DNA of 64,000 bases from Coprococcus_C hominis (GCF_020687505.1 NZ_JAJEQT010000001.1), one strand, 5' to 3'. Positions 16,319-25,456 are shown, counted from the stretch's first letter. The notes: generated from the letters alone by a model not told the origin. Program-made: numbers and translations.

Positions 16319-19300
16319 ATGAGCAAAAAACGAATGACAAGGAGGGTGTTTGCAGTTGTATTTGCTCTGTTATTCATGATAACAGGGGTGACGATTCCAA
16401 CGTTGACACCACAGGCAGCAACGGAAATGGATTTATCATCGTATATTACGATGAGTGGAAAAACAGAGGCTGCAAAAGACAATGGCGAAAACAAAGGGAT
16501 TATGATCTCCGAGCTTATACTGAGCTTGCCAGCGGATATGGATGAAAAATCCGAATGGGAAGCAAAGGGAATTAAGAGTTTGAGCATGAGTCTGTCAGTT
16601 TCAAACTTCACTGCGGGTACAACGGGTACGCCGGGAGCTATGATGATGTTCATGTCAAAGGACTGGAAATGGAATCAGGGGAATTATGTAAACTTGACAA
16701 CATCAGGAACGATGGAAATGAGCATGGATCTCTCAAGTCTGGATTGGGGAAATAGCACAGAAGTTGGTAAAATCGGCGTGCAGTTTACAAACCTGCAGGA
16801 AGGTTCTACTGTTACATACCAGATCAATTCTGTGAAGTTCTCGACAGATTCTACCTCATCTGGTGGTTCTGGTGGAAGTTCTGGCGGCTCTGGTACAGTC
16901 ACAATTCCTGCCGGAAATGTAACAGATTACAATTATTCAGATATTGATTACAACTATGCAAAGCTGCTTCAGTACTCTTTGTATTTTTATGATGCAAATA
17001 TGTGTGGCGATGAGGTAGGAACAAAGTCTCTGCTTGACTGGAGAGGAAATTGCCACACCTATGATAGGTATTCTTATACAAGAACCGATGGAAGTACTGT
17101 TACGGTAGATTTGACTGGCGGATTCCATGACGCGGGCGATCATGTAAAGTTTGGTCTTCCAGAAGCATATGCGGCATTTGTGCTTGGTATGAGCTATAAT
17201 ACGAACAAATCTGCATATGTGGCATCGGGACAGACGAATCATTTGCAGACAATCACGACACATTTTGCGGATTATCTGACTAAATGTGCTGTATTAAACA
17301 GTGCAGGAACTTCTGTGGAAGCGTACTGTGTACAGGTTGGAAATGGTGGCGGTGGTTACGATCATGGATATTGGGGAGCGCCGGAAGCTCAGCCACAGAG
17401 CAATCGTACGGCATATTTCTCCAGCGATTCTGCACCACATACTGATGTGGTATCATTATCCGCAGCCGCACTTGCCATGCAGTATAAAAACTTTGGCGGC
17501 GACAAATATTTAAAGACAGCAGAAATGCTTTTTGCATATGCAAAAAATCACAATAAGTCTGTTGGTACAACGTCTGGTAGCTTTTATGTATCTTCTAACT
17601 GGGAAGATGATTATTGTCTGGCAGCGCTGTTGTTGTATCAGATTACCGGAAACACAAGTTATCTGTCTGAATATAATCAGTATAAAAATGCAGATGCAGC
17701 TATGAAACCATATTGGCCGCTTGGCTGGGACAATGTCGGTCCGGCAGTGGCTTATTACGATGGGAATTCCAGTAAAATAGCATCGCTTATGGGAATTTCA
17801 GATGGCAATAGTACCTATGGTGGCTATCGATGTGTCAGCAATTGGGGTTCTGCCCGTTATAACACATCTATGCAGTACACAGGATTATTGTATGATAAGA
17901 TGACGTCAATAGAAACATATCGAGGCTGGTCAGAGGGACAGATGAAATATCTGCTTGGTAACAATGCAGCAAAGCAATGTTTTGTCATCGGATATAATGC
18001 GTATGGACCAAAATACCCGCATCATAGAGCGGCTTCCGGATATACTGGTAAAGATCAGGGAACAACTGCTCAGAAAAACATGTTAATCGGTGCTTTGGTT
18101 GGCGGACAGAAAATCGATGGTTCCTATGTTGATTCTGCAAGCGATTATGTATGTAATGAGGTAGCCATAGATTATAACGCGACTCTGGTTGCTGCTGCGG
18201 CTGCAATCTATGAAAAATACACATCCGATACCGAACATCAGTATATAGAGAAAAATCTTTCATCTGGTGGCAGTTCCACACCTGATGTACCGAAGGAGGT
18301 TGCAGCAACAGGTGTTGCTTTGAATAAAGACACGCTGAGCTTCGAGATCGGAGGAACAAATCCTGTGACAGAGACAACCCTTGTTGCAACTGTATCACCG
18401 GATGATGCAACAGATAAGAGCGTGACATGGAGTTCTTCGAACAACAAGGTTGCAACTGTGAATGCTTCTGGTAAGGTAACCGCGGTTGGCGCAGGTTCTG
18501 CAACAATCACAGCAAAAGCAAACGGAAGCACATCAGATGTGAAAGCAACCTGTGCAGTTACGGTGTGGAAGACACCAGAGGCTCCAACACAGGCACCAAG
18601 CACAAGTGAGACACCGACGACAAATACGATCACGTTAACACCATATGACGACTGTGAGTATCGCATTGCTCCAAATGGAACATGGCAGGATAGCAACGTA
18701 TTTGAGGGATTAGATCCAGATACAGAATATACATTTGAAATCCGTGTAAAAGCCGATGCAGATAACAACATTCGCACGGGCGAGATTGTAACGATCAAAG
18801 TAAAGACCGCACAGGAAGGAGAGAAGATTGTAGAAGTAACAGGGGTTCGGTTTGACAATCAGCCTTCCGAGAAATCTATAACGATCGGAGATGCTGTTTC
18901 ATGGAGCTTCCCGGCAACGGTTTCCCCTGCCAATGCTACAGATAAGACGATTACATATACCTCTTCCAATCCAGAGGTTGCTAAAATCGATGCGACAACC
19001 GGTGTTCTTACGGCGGTTGCACCTGGATATACAGAGATTTCTGTGACAACAAAATCGGGCGGATACAAAGATACTGTTAAGCTTTCCGTGTATAAGGAAT
19101 ATGAAACACCGTCAGCTCCAACACTTGCATCTAAGACAACGACATCTGTTACATTGAACAGTGTTGCTGGCTGCAAATACTCCAAAGATGGTGTGAACTG
19201 GCAGGATAGCAATGTATTTACAGGACTTACAGCAAATACAGCTTATACATTTTATGTAAAGAAGGTGGCAAAGGGGTATTGGCTGGAAAGCGATAAGAGC

Positions 19301-20602
19301 GCAGGACTCACCGTTACCACAGTCAAAGAGACAACCGGTGGTTCGACTGGTGGTAACACTGGAGGAAATACAGGTGGAAATGCCGGCGGCTCCACAGGCG
19401 GTAATACTGGAGACTCTACTGACGGAAGTACAGGAGGGAATACTGGTGGTTCCACAGGTGGTAACACCGGAAGCAATACAGGTGGAAATACAGGCACAAC
19501 TACAACAGCTCCGAATATTACAGTTTCCTACCGTACGCATGTACAGACATTTGGCTGGGAAGGAAAAGAGAACGATATCAAGACATGGAAATCCAATGGT
19601 ACTATGTCAGGTACAAGCGGAAAGGCAAAGAGACTTGAAGGTATCAATATTGTTGTAAATTCTGCGGAAGCAGGAAAGACAGCCAAGCTCGGTATTCAGT
19701 ACACGACGCATTGTCAGAGTTACGGCTGGCTGCCTTGGTCTGCAAATGGTGAGATGAACGGAACTGAGGGGGAAGCAAAGAGACTCGAAGCAATCAAGAT
19801 TCAGCTTACAGGCGCAGATAAGGATAAATATGATGTGTATTACAGAGTGCACGCACAGTCTTACGGATGGCTCGGCTGGGCGAAGAATGGCGCACCATCT
19901 GGAACAGCAGGCTATGCAAAACGTCTGGAAGGCATCCAGATTGTAGTTGTAAAGAAGGGTGAATCTGCACCGGGCGCAAACTTCAAGGGTGTGAATGTTA
20001 CAAAACAGTTAGCAAGCTATATCGCAAAGGCTGGATCTTCACCGGTTGTCGGTAATCCGGCGACATCCAACACGAATCCGTCTGTGGTCGGTGAGAACGC
20101 AATCAATGTTGCGTACCGTACACATGTACAGAGCTTCGGCTGGCAGGGCTGGAAGTATAATGGACAGATGAGTGGTACTTCTGGATTAGCAAAGCGTCTC
20201 GAAGGTATCAATATCAAGCTAACAAACCAGACATACAGCGGCAGCATTGTCTATACGACACATGTACAGTCTTATGGCTGGCAGGGAAATGAGAACGATC
20301 CAAATACATGGAAACGCAATGGCGTTATGTCTGGTACAAGTGGAGAGGCGAAGCGTCTCGAAGCAATCCGTATCGCACTGACTGGCGAGATGGCAGAGCA
20401 TTATGATGTATATTATCGTGTACATGCACAGAGCTTTGGCTGGCTTGGCTGGGCAAAGAATGGTGAGGCTGCTGGAACCGCAGGTCTTGCAAAACGTCTC
20501 GAAGGCATCCAGATTGTTCTTGTGCCAAAGAATGGTAAGGCACCAGCGATGCGCTATCAGGGTATTACCAGTGTGAAAACACAGGCATACATAAAAAAAT
20601 AA
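16319..20602 (+). CDS. Modular GH9 endoglucanase with Big2/Fn3-like modules and ChW repeats
   Basis: 1427-residue secreted cellulase. Order: signal peptide (1-34, cut after TPQAA), N-terminal beta-rich putative carbohydrate-binding domain (about 35-182), Gly/Ser linker, GH9 catalytic domain (about 205-645), Big2 module (about 661-748), Fn3-like module, second Big2 module (about 838-922), second Fn3-like module, Gly/Asn/Thr linker (about 1005-1062), then six ChW repeats (about 1068-1402) in two blocks of three. GH9 landmarks: Asp271/Asp274 in GGFHDAGDH, the His motif PHHRAASG and catalytic Glu614 in NEVAIDYNA. ATG follows GAGGAGGG. ChW repeats are thought to mediate cell-surface or polysaccharide binding. 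No dockerin, so no cellulosomal assembly is indicated. Confidence 0.93.
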   Translation: MSKKRMTRRVFAVVFALLFMITGVTIPTLTPQAATEMDLSSYITMSGKTEAAKDNGENKGIMISELILSLPADMDEKSEWEAKGIKSLSMSLSVSNFTAGTTGTPGAMMMFMSKDWKWNQGNYVNLTTSGTMEMSMDLSSLDWGNSTEVGKIGVQFTNLQEGSTVTYQINSVKFSTDSTSSGGSGGSSGGSGTVTIPAGNVTDYNYSDIDYNYAKLLQYSLYFYDANMCGDEVGTKSLLDWRGNCHTYDRYSYTRTDGSTVTVDLTGGFHDAGDHVKFGLPEAYAAFVLGMSYNTNKSAYVASGQTNHLQTITTHFADYLTKCAVLNSAGTSVEAYCVQVGNGGGGYDHGYWGAPEAQPQSNRTAYFSSDSAPHTDVVSLSAAALAMQYKNFGGDKYLKTAEMLFAYAKNHNKSVGTTSGSFYVSSNWEDDYCLAALLLYQITGNTSYLSEYNQYKNADAAMKPYWPLGWDNVGPAVAYYDGNSSKIASLMGISDGNSTYGGYRCVSNWGSARYNTSMQYTGLLYDKMTSIETYRGWSEGQMKYLLGNNAAKQCFVIGYNAYGPKYPHHRAASGYTGKDQGTTAQKNMLIGALVGGQKIDGSYVDSASDYVCNEVAIDYNATLVAAAAAIYEKYTSDTEHQYIEKNLSSGGSSTPDVPKEVAATGVALNKDTLSFEIGGTNPVTETTLVATVSPDDATDKSVTWSSSNNKVATVNASGKVTAVGAGSATITAKANGSTSDVKATCAVTVWKTPEAPTQAPSTSETPTTNTITLTPYDDCEYRIAPNGTWQDSNVFEGLDPDTEYTFEIRVKADADNNIRTGEIVTIKVKTAQEGEKIVEVTGVRFDNQPSEKSITIGDAVSWSFPATVSPANATDKTITYTSSNPEVAKIDATTGVLTAVAPGYTEISVTTKSGGYKDTVKLSVYKEYETPSAPTLASKTTTSVTLNSVAGCKYSKDGVNWQDSNVFTGLTANTAYTFYVKKVAKGYWLESDKSAGLTVTTVKETTGGSTGGNTGGNTGGNAGGSTGGNTGDSTDGSTGGNTGGSTGGNTGSNTGGNTGTTTTAPNITVSYRTHVQTFGWEGKENDIKTWKSNGTMSGTSGKAKRLEGINIVVNSAEAGKTAKLGIQYTTHCQSYGWLPWSANGEMNGTEGEAKRLEAIKIQLTGADKDKYDVYYRVHAQSYGWLGWAKNGAPSGTAGYAKRLEGIQIVVVKKGESAPGANFKGVNVTKQLASYIAKAGSSPVVGNPATSNTNPSVVGENAINVAYRTHVQSFGWQGWKYNGQMSGTSGLAKRLEGINIKLTNQTYSGSIVYTTHVQSYGWQGNENDPNTWKRNGVMSGTSGEAKRLEAIRIALTGEMAEHYDVYYRVHAQSFGWLGWAKNGEAAGTAGLAKRLEGIQIVLVPKNGKAPAMRYQGITSVKTQAYIKK
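19517..20530 (+). repeat. Two tandem blocks of three ChW repeats inside the GH9 gene
   Basis: Block A (about 19517-19975) and block B (about 20099-20530), separated by a short linker. Each repeat carries the pattern YRTHVQSFGW ... NG..SGT.G.AKRLEGI.I. Repeat 1 of block A and repeat 2 of block B have a 5-6 residue insertion (ENDxxTWK), so the blocks are not a simple exact duplication. The third repeats (DVYYRVHAQS.GWLGWAKNG) are nearly identical, indicating block-level duplication or gene conversion. Confidence 0.88.
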
Positions 20603-20630
20603 ATCAGGGAGAAATCTCTACGATAAAATC

Positions 20631-20659
20631 TTGAAAAAAAGTGTATAACTGTATATAAT
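20631..20659 (+). promoter_or_regulatory. Sigma-A promoter of gpmI
   Basis: TTGAAA (20631-20636), 17 nt, TATAAT (20654-20659), about 50 nt before the start codon: a near-ideal housekeeping promoter. No hairpin terminator is visible between the GH9 stop and this promoter. Confidence 0.78.
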
Positions 20660-20710
20660 CAAACAGGAAATTACAAAGAATAAATTATTATAAATTAAAG
20701 GAGATAAACA

Positions 20711-22252
20711 ATGAGTAAGAAACCAGTTGTATTGATGGTACTTGATGGCTATGGCATTACAGACAAGACAGAAGGTAATGCAATTTACATGGCAAACACA
20801 CCTGTGATGGATAAGCTGATGGCAGAGTGTCCATATGTAAGAGGAAATGCTTCCGGACTTGCAGTTGGACTTCCAGACGGACAGATGGGTAACTCTGAGG
20901 TTGGTCATATGAATATTGGCGCCGGAAGAATTATTTATCAGGATCTGACATCGATCACAAAGGCAATCGAGGATGGCGATTTCTTCGAGAACGAAGCAAT
21001 GCTTGAGGCGATTGAGAACTGCAAGAAGAACAATTCCGACCTTCATCTGTGGGGACTTCTTTCCGATGGCGGTGTACACAGCCACAATACACATCTGTAT
21101 GGTATCTTAGAGCTTTGCAAGAAGCAGGGCTTTGATCGCGTATATGTACATCCATTCTTAGATGGTAGAGATACACCTCCAGCATCTGGTAAGGATTATG
21201 TTGCAGCGCTCGTTGATAAGATGCAGGAGATCGGAGTCGGTAAGGTCGCAAGTATTTCCGGTCGTTACTATGCAATGGATCGTGATAACAACTGGGATCG
21301 TGTAGAGAAAGCTTATGCAGCTATGGTATATGGCGAGGGCGTAAAGGCTGCAGATCCAGTACAGGCAGTTGCAGATTCTTATGCAAATGATAAGACAGAT
21401 GAGTTTGTTCTTCCTACTGTTATCGAGGCAGATGGAAAGCCGGTTGCAACCGTAAAGGCAAACGATTCCGTTATCTTCTTTAACTTCCGTCCAGACCGTG
21501 CACGTGAGATCACAAGAGCATTCTGTGCAGATGAGTTTACAGGATTTGAGCGGAAAGGTGGAAAGCTGCCACTAACATATGTATGCTTCAAGGATTACGA
21601 TGAGTCTATCCCGAACAAGATCATCGCTTTCAAGAAGCAGGAGATCAAGAATACACTTGGAGAGTATCTTGCTGCAAATGGTTTGAAGCAGCTTCGTACC
21701 GCTGAGACAGAGAAATATGCACATGTTACATTCTTCTTCAACGGTGGTGTTGAAGAGCCAAACAAGGATGAGGACAGAGTACTTGTAAAGTCTCCAGCTG
21801 TTGCAACTTACGATCTGCAGCCAGAGATGAGTGCACCGGAAGTATCTGAGAAGCTGAATGCAGCCATCCGTTCCGGTAAGTATGATGTGATTATCATCAA
21901 TTTTGCAAACCCAGACATGGTAGGACATACTGGTGTGATCCCTGCTGCTGTAAAGGCTGTTGAGACAGTTGACCAGTGTGTAGGAACTGCGGTAGAAGCA
22001 ATCAAGGAAGTAGACGGCGTTCTCTTTATCTGTGCAGACCACGGAAATGCAGAGCAGATGATTGATTACAAGACAAAGGCACCTCATACGGCACATACAA
22101 CCAACCCGGTTCCATTTATCCTTGTAAATTACGACGACAGCGTAAAGCTTCGTGAGGGTGGATGCTTAGCTGATATCGCTCCGACATTACTTGAGATCAT
22201 GGGACTTCCACAGCCAGCAGAGATGACAGGTAAGTCTTTGATCGTAAGATAA
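20711..22252 (+). CDS. gpmI: 2,3-bisphosphoglycerate-independent phosphoglycerate mutase
   Basis: 513-residue alkaline-phosphatase-superfamily enzyme converting 3- to 2-phosphoglycerate using Mn(II). The N-terminal VLDGYG metal motif, phospho-acceptor Ser62 in GNSEVGH, the SDGGVHSH segment, HPFLDGRDTPP, FNFRPDRARE, FANPDMVGHTG and C-terminal CADHGNAEQM are all present. Length is standard (about 510). ATG with AAGGAGAT. It has its own promoter and supplies the step between pgk (3.0 kb) and eno (24.2 kb). Codon use is biased, though less than in gap. Confidence 0.97.
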   Translation: MSKKPVVLMVLDGYGITDKTEGNAIYMANTPVMDKLMAECPYVRGNASGLAVGLPDGQMGNSEVGHMNIGAGRIIYQDLTSITKAIEDGDFFENEAMLEAIENCKKNNSDLHLWGLLSDGGVHSHNTHLYGILELCKKQGFDRVYVHPFLDGRDTPPASGKDYVAALVDKMQEIGVGKVASISGRYYAMDRDNNWDRVEKAYAAMVYGEGVKAADPVQAVADSYANDKTDEFVLPTVIEADGKPVATVKANDSVIFFNFRPDRAREITRAFCADEFTGFERKGGKLPLTYVCFKDYDESIPNKIIAFKKQEIKNTLGEYLAANGLKQLRTAETEKYAHVTFFFNGGVEEPNKDEDRVLVKSPAVATYDLQPEMSAPEVSEKLNAAIRSGKYDVIIINFANPDMVGHTGVIPAAVKAVETVDQCVGTAVEAIKEVDGVLFICADHGNAEQMIDYKTKAPHTAHTTNPVPFILVNYDDSVKLREGGCLADIAPTLLEIMGLPQPAEMTGKSLIVR

Positions 22253-22254
22253 TT

Positions 22255-22442
22255 GATTCCTATACTGTAGATTATTCCTTTTGATGAAAGCAGTTAATAA
22301 GCTCTTGTCATTAGGACATAAAAAAGAGGAAGCTGCAGCTCCACTTACTAGAAAATGCCCATATTGCTACGGAGAGATCGACATCAAGGCAACCAAATGT
22401 ATGCATTGTACATCCGATGTCTCCGGCAGCGCCCAAGGCTAA
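22255..22442 (+). pseudogene. mscL: 3' remnant of mscL (large-conductance mechanosensitive channel)
   Basis: Right after gpmI, a frame encodes 52 residues from ATG 22284: KAVNKLLSLGHKKEE, then CPYC(Y)GEIDIKATKCMHCTS. This is the cytoplasmic tail of Firmicute MscL, where the second helix ends in ..FLLMKAxNKL and a C-terminal zinc-ribbon-like CPxC...CxxC follows. The bases just before the ATG still read FLLMKAV in frame, but the two transmembrane helices and the pore are missing. No plausible SD precedes it. A decayed gene fragment created by deletion is far more likely than a functional 52-residue protein. Confidence 0.75.
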
Positions 22443-22508
22443 GTGATGATAGAAAATGGAATGTATGCAGATTTTATTTTTACTATATGAGACTAAATAA
22501 ATATGAGA

Positions 22509-22755
22509 CCTTTTTCGGTAGACCACTATTGTAAATTATAGATTTTGTATATAGAGTTGTGGTTGCTTACCAATTCTTAGCAGACCATTGGAGCATGTCG
22601 GCACTTAATGAGATGCATCGGTAATTTATTACCGACTGCATCGAATTTAGTACCGCTACATGCGGAAGTGAGCGAGAGCACGTCTGCAAAGAATTGAGTA
22701 AGCAAGCACAACTCGTATAAAAAAAGTATATTTTACAACTATCCACTGAAAAAGG
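22509..22755 (+). repeat. Foldback element, family B copy 1 (upstream of xpt)
   Basis: About 247 nt that can fold into one long branched hairpin. Outer arms are complementary over roughly 75 nt with interruptions (CCTTTTTCGGT at 22509 with ACTGAAAAAGG at 22745; GAGTTGTGGTTGCTTAC with GTAAGCAAGCACAACTC). The core from GCAGACCATTGG to GTCTGC is shared with the copy at 46974, including GAATTTAGTACC and GGAAGTGAGCGAGAGC. Inside, GATGCA..CGGTAAT pairs with ATTACCG..TGCATC. The arms do not match those of the other copy. Together with the mscL remnant it fills the 22253-22788 gap. Not a purine riboswitch. Confidence 0.8.
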
Positions 22756-22788
22756 TTTTTCTTATTCTAATATCAGGAGGAAAGAAGA

Positions 22789-23373
22789 TTGAATTTTCTA
22801 GAGGAACGCATCTTGAAGGATGGCATAGTAAAAGAAGGAAATGTACTGAAGGTCGACAGCTTTCTGAATCACCAGATGGATGTCCGCCTGTTCGATCAGA
22901 TTGGCGAGGAGTTCAAGCGCCGATTTGCAGATGAGAAGATCAATAAGATTCTGACAATTGAGGCATCCGGCATCGGCATTGCCTGTATCGTCGCAAGACA
23001 TTTTGATGTACCGGTTATCTTCGCGAAGAAGTCGAAGAGCATCAACATCGAAGGTGATGTGTATGTGGCAGAGGTAGAATCTTTCACACACAAGTGCAAG
23101 AATCAGGTTATCGTATCGAAGAAATTCTTAAACCCTGAGGATAAAGTCCTGATCATCGATGATTTTCTTGCGAACGGCTGTGCCCTGCAGGGACTTATCT
23201 CAATCGTGAAATCCGCAGGCGCTGAAGTATCCGGTATCGGAATTGCCATCGAGAAGGGCTTCCAGCCGGGTGGACAGGTAATCCGCAATCTCGGATTCCA
23301 TCTGGAATCCCTTGCAATTGTGGATAGCATGGATTATACAACGGGTGAAATTAAATTCAGGGAGAATGCATAA
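22789..23373 (+). CDS. xpt: Xanthine phosphoribosyltransferase
   Basis: 194-residue purine-salvage enzyme converting xanthine and PRPP to XMP. The PRPP-binding signature is VLIIDDFLANGCALQGL; the upstream segment EASGIGIACIVARHF and the flexible loop region around EVESFTHK are typical of Xpt. Length fits (about 190). TTG start at 22789 with AGGAGG 8 nt upstream; no better start exists. It is followed immediately by a truncated purine permease gene, as in the usual xpt-pbuX pair. The customary purine riboswitch is absent; foldback element B1 occupies the leader position. Confidence 0.93.
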   Translation: MNFLEERILKDGIVKEGNVLKVDSFLNHQMDVRLFDQIGEEFKRRFADEKINKILTIEASGIGIACIVARHFDVPVIFAKKSKSINIEGDVYVAEVESFTHKCKNQVIVSKKFLNPEDKVLIIDDFLANGCALQGLISIVKSAGAEVSGIGIAIEKGFQPGGQVIRNLGFHLESLAIVDSMDYTTGEIKFRENA

Positions 23374-23374
23374 G

Positions 23375-24019
23375 ATGAGTAAGACAGAAGCTAATGTCAA
23401 TGCAATCGTATCCGTGACATTGATTTTCCTCGTCTCTGCGACAGAGACGATCGGAGATACATCAGTACTTGCAGTATCCGGACTTGGCAGAGATGCGACG
23501 ACGAAGGAGACATCCGGTTCGATTGCCTGTGACGGTTTTGTCAGCGCATTATCGTCGGTATTTGGCTGTCTGCCGATCACTTCATTTAGCCAGAATGTCG
23601 GCTTGGTTGCCATGACGAAGGTCGTAAACCGTTTTACGATTGCAACCGGTGCGGTTATTATGATCTTAGCGGGAATCTTCCCGATCTTCGGCGCTGTGCT
23701 TGCAACATTGCCGGATGCGGTACTTGGCGGCTGTACGATCATGATGTTCGGTACGATTGTCGTAAGCGGTATCCAGATGCTTGGCAGATGTGGCTATACA
23801 CAGAGAAACATTACGATTACAGCACTTTCCTTAAGTATCGGTCTTGGATTTACACAGGTGCCGGAGATTTTCGCAATCTTCCCTCGTATTGTCCAGACGG
23901 TATTTGCCGAAAACTGCGTTGCTGTTGTATTTATCGTCGCAATCATTCTGAATCTTGTACTTCCGAAGAACATGGAGGCTCATACGATTGAGACAGAAAC
24001 AGAGACAACTGCAGAATAA
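23375..24019 (+). CDS. N-terminally truncated NCS2 xanthine/uracil permease (C-terminal half)
   Basis: 214 residues corresponding to the second half of nucleobase-cation symporters (normally about 430-460 residues). It begins at FLVSATETIGDTS and contains GLGRDATTKETSGSIACDGFV, FGCLPITSFSQNVGLVAMTKVVNR and DAVLGGCTIMMFG, all internal motifs of the family. About five helices remain, and the first-half transport-site helices are absent. ATG 23375 lies 1 nt after the xpt stop, with AGGGAG 9 nt upstream, so it could still be translated. No residue of the missing half is visible between the genes. Probably a deletion product; a functional half-transporter cannot be excluded. Confidence 0.82.
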   Translation: MSKTEANVNAIVSVTLIFLVSATETIGDTSVLAVSGLGRDATTKETSGSIACDGFVSALSSVFGCLPITSFSQNVGLVAMTKVVNRFTIATGAVIMILAGIFPIFGAVLATLPDAVLGGCTIMMFGTIVVSGIQMLGRCGYTQRNITITALSLSIGLGFTQVPEIFAIFPRIVQTVFAENCVAVVFIVAIILNLVLPKNMEAHTIETETETTAE

Positions 24020-24046
24020 CATCTGAATTTAATATTGAAATAATCG

Positions 24047-24083
24047 AAACGTCCTGTGAAAAAACCACTGCAGGACGTTTTTT
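24047..24083 (+). terminator. Intrinsic terminator after xpt-permease
   Basis: AAACGTCCTG (24047-24056) pairs with CAGGACGTTT (24071-24080), 14-nt loop, then T. Separates this operon from eno. Confidence 0.87.
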
Positions 24084-24160
24084 ATATGTAACTTATGTAT
24101 AAAAAGCTCCGATTCGGAAATAATTAGCTTAGATGTAAAAATTTTTGGAGGCTGATTTTG

Positions 24161-25456
24161 ATGGATCGGATAAAATATATACATGCAAGAGAGATACTGG
24201 ATTCCCGTGGAAATCCAACGGTAGAGGTAGAGGTCGTAACAGAAAATGGTGCGGCGGCGATCGCATCGGTGCCTTCCGGCGCTTCGACCGGAGAATACGA
24301 GGCACATGAGCTGCGCGATGATGAGCGGAGATATATGGGAAAAGGCGTGGAGAAGGCAGTGACGAATGTCAATACACGGATCAGTGACCGGCTCGTTGGC
24401 GTTGATGTGTTCAATCAGGCGTTGATCGACAAATACCTGACGGAAGCAGATGGAACCGAGAACAAATCGCGATTTGGAGCCAATGCAATTTTAGGAGTGT
24501 CACTGGCTGTTGCCCGTGCAGCAGCGAATTCCCTACGTATGCCATTATATCGTTATATCGGTGGAATCAACGCGAAGAAAATGCCGCTTCCGATGATGAA
24601 CATATTAAATGGTGGCTGTCATGCAGATAATACTGTGGATCTGCAGGAATTCATGATTGCTCCGGTTGGGGCAGATTCGTTCAAGCATTGCCTGGAAATG
24701 AGTGCAGAGATCTACCACACCTTGAAGCGCGTGCTGCATGAAAATGGACTTTCAAACGGTGTAGGAGACGAAGGTGGATTTGCACCAAACCTCGCAACCT
24801 CAGCACAAGTACTCGACTATCTGGTGCTTGCGATCAAGGAAGCAGGCTATAAACCATATGAAGATGTGAAGATCGCCATTGATGCAGCAGCAAGTGAGTT
24901 GTATGATGAGACAAGCGGGCTATATTATTTCCCTGGAGAAAGCCGGATGGCAGGCAGGGAGATCTATCGTAATTCTGAGGAAATGGTGCAGTATTACGAG
25001 GATTTGATAGGGAAATATCCGATTTACTCCATTGAAGATGGACTCGATGAAAATGATATGAAGGGCTGGAAGGTGCTTACATTCCGGCTTGGCGAGAAGG
25101 TACAGCTTGTCGGCGATGATCTGTTTGTCACAAATGTTGGGCGCTTAAAGCAGGGAATCGAGGACGGTATTGCAAATGCGATTCTTATCAAGTATAATCA
25201 GATTGGAACTTTGACAGAGGCGATGGATGCCATTGAGCTTGCTAAGAAATCCGGTTATAAGACGGTGATTTCTCATCGCTCGGGCGAGACAGAGGATTCT
25301 TTCATTGCGGATCTGGCAGTTGCGGTGAATGCTGGACAGATTAAGACGGGTGCCCCGTGTCGTTCTGACCGTACGTCAAAGTACAACCAGCTTCTTCGGA
25401 TAGAAGAAGAGCTTGGGAAATTAGCCATTTATGGAGATTTTCCTACTGCAAAATAA
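24161..25456 (+). CDS. eno: Enolase
   Basis: 431-residue enzyme converting 2-phosphoglycerate to phosphoenolpyruvate. Landmarks: HAREILDSRGNPTVEVEV, SGASTGEYEA (substrate loop), Lys in NKSRFGANAILGVS, acid/base Glu in GDEGGFAPN, Mg ligands in IAIDAAASE, SIEDGLDEND and VGDDLFVTN, catalytic Lys in LIKYNQIGTLTE and the SHRSGETED loop. ATG 24161 lies 9 nt after GGAGG; a TTG one codon upstream is less likely. The family C-terminus is slightly diverged. Codon use is less biased than in gap-pgk-tpiA, so this may be a less highly expressed or secondary enolase. Confidence 0.96.
   Translation: MDRIKYIHAREILDSRGNPTVEVEVVTENGAAAIASVPSGASTGEYEAHELRDDERRYMGKGVEKAVTNVNTRISDRLVGVDVFNQALIDKYLTEADGTENKSRFGANAILGVSLAVARAAANSLRMPLYRYIGGINAKKMPLPMMNILNGGCHADNTVDLQEFMIAPVGADSFKHCLEMSAEIYHTLKRVLHENGLSNGVGDEGGFAPNLATSAQVLDYLVLAIKEAGYKPYEDVKIAIDAAASELYDETSGLYYFPGESRMAGREIYRNSEEMVQYYEDLIGKYPIYSIEDGLDENDMKGWKVLTFRLGEKVQLVGDDLFVTNVGRLKQGIEDGIANAILIKYNQIGTLTEAMDAIELAKKSGYKTVISHRSGETEDSFIADLAVAVNAGQIKTGAPCRSDRTSKYNQLLRIEEELGKLAIYGDFPTAK

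Noticed and set aside
19252..19497. Proline/valine-rich open frame on the minus strand
   Set aside because: It is the antisense of the Gly/Asn/Thr linker of the GH9 gene; low-complexity repeats keep the opposite frame open.
22443..22788. Purine (guanine) riboswitch upstream of xpt
   Set aside because: None of the conserved core (P1 with TATAA, the ATATGG/GTTTCTAC junctions) is present; the region is accounted for by foldback element B1.
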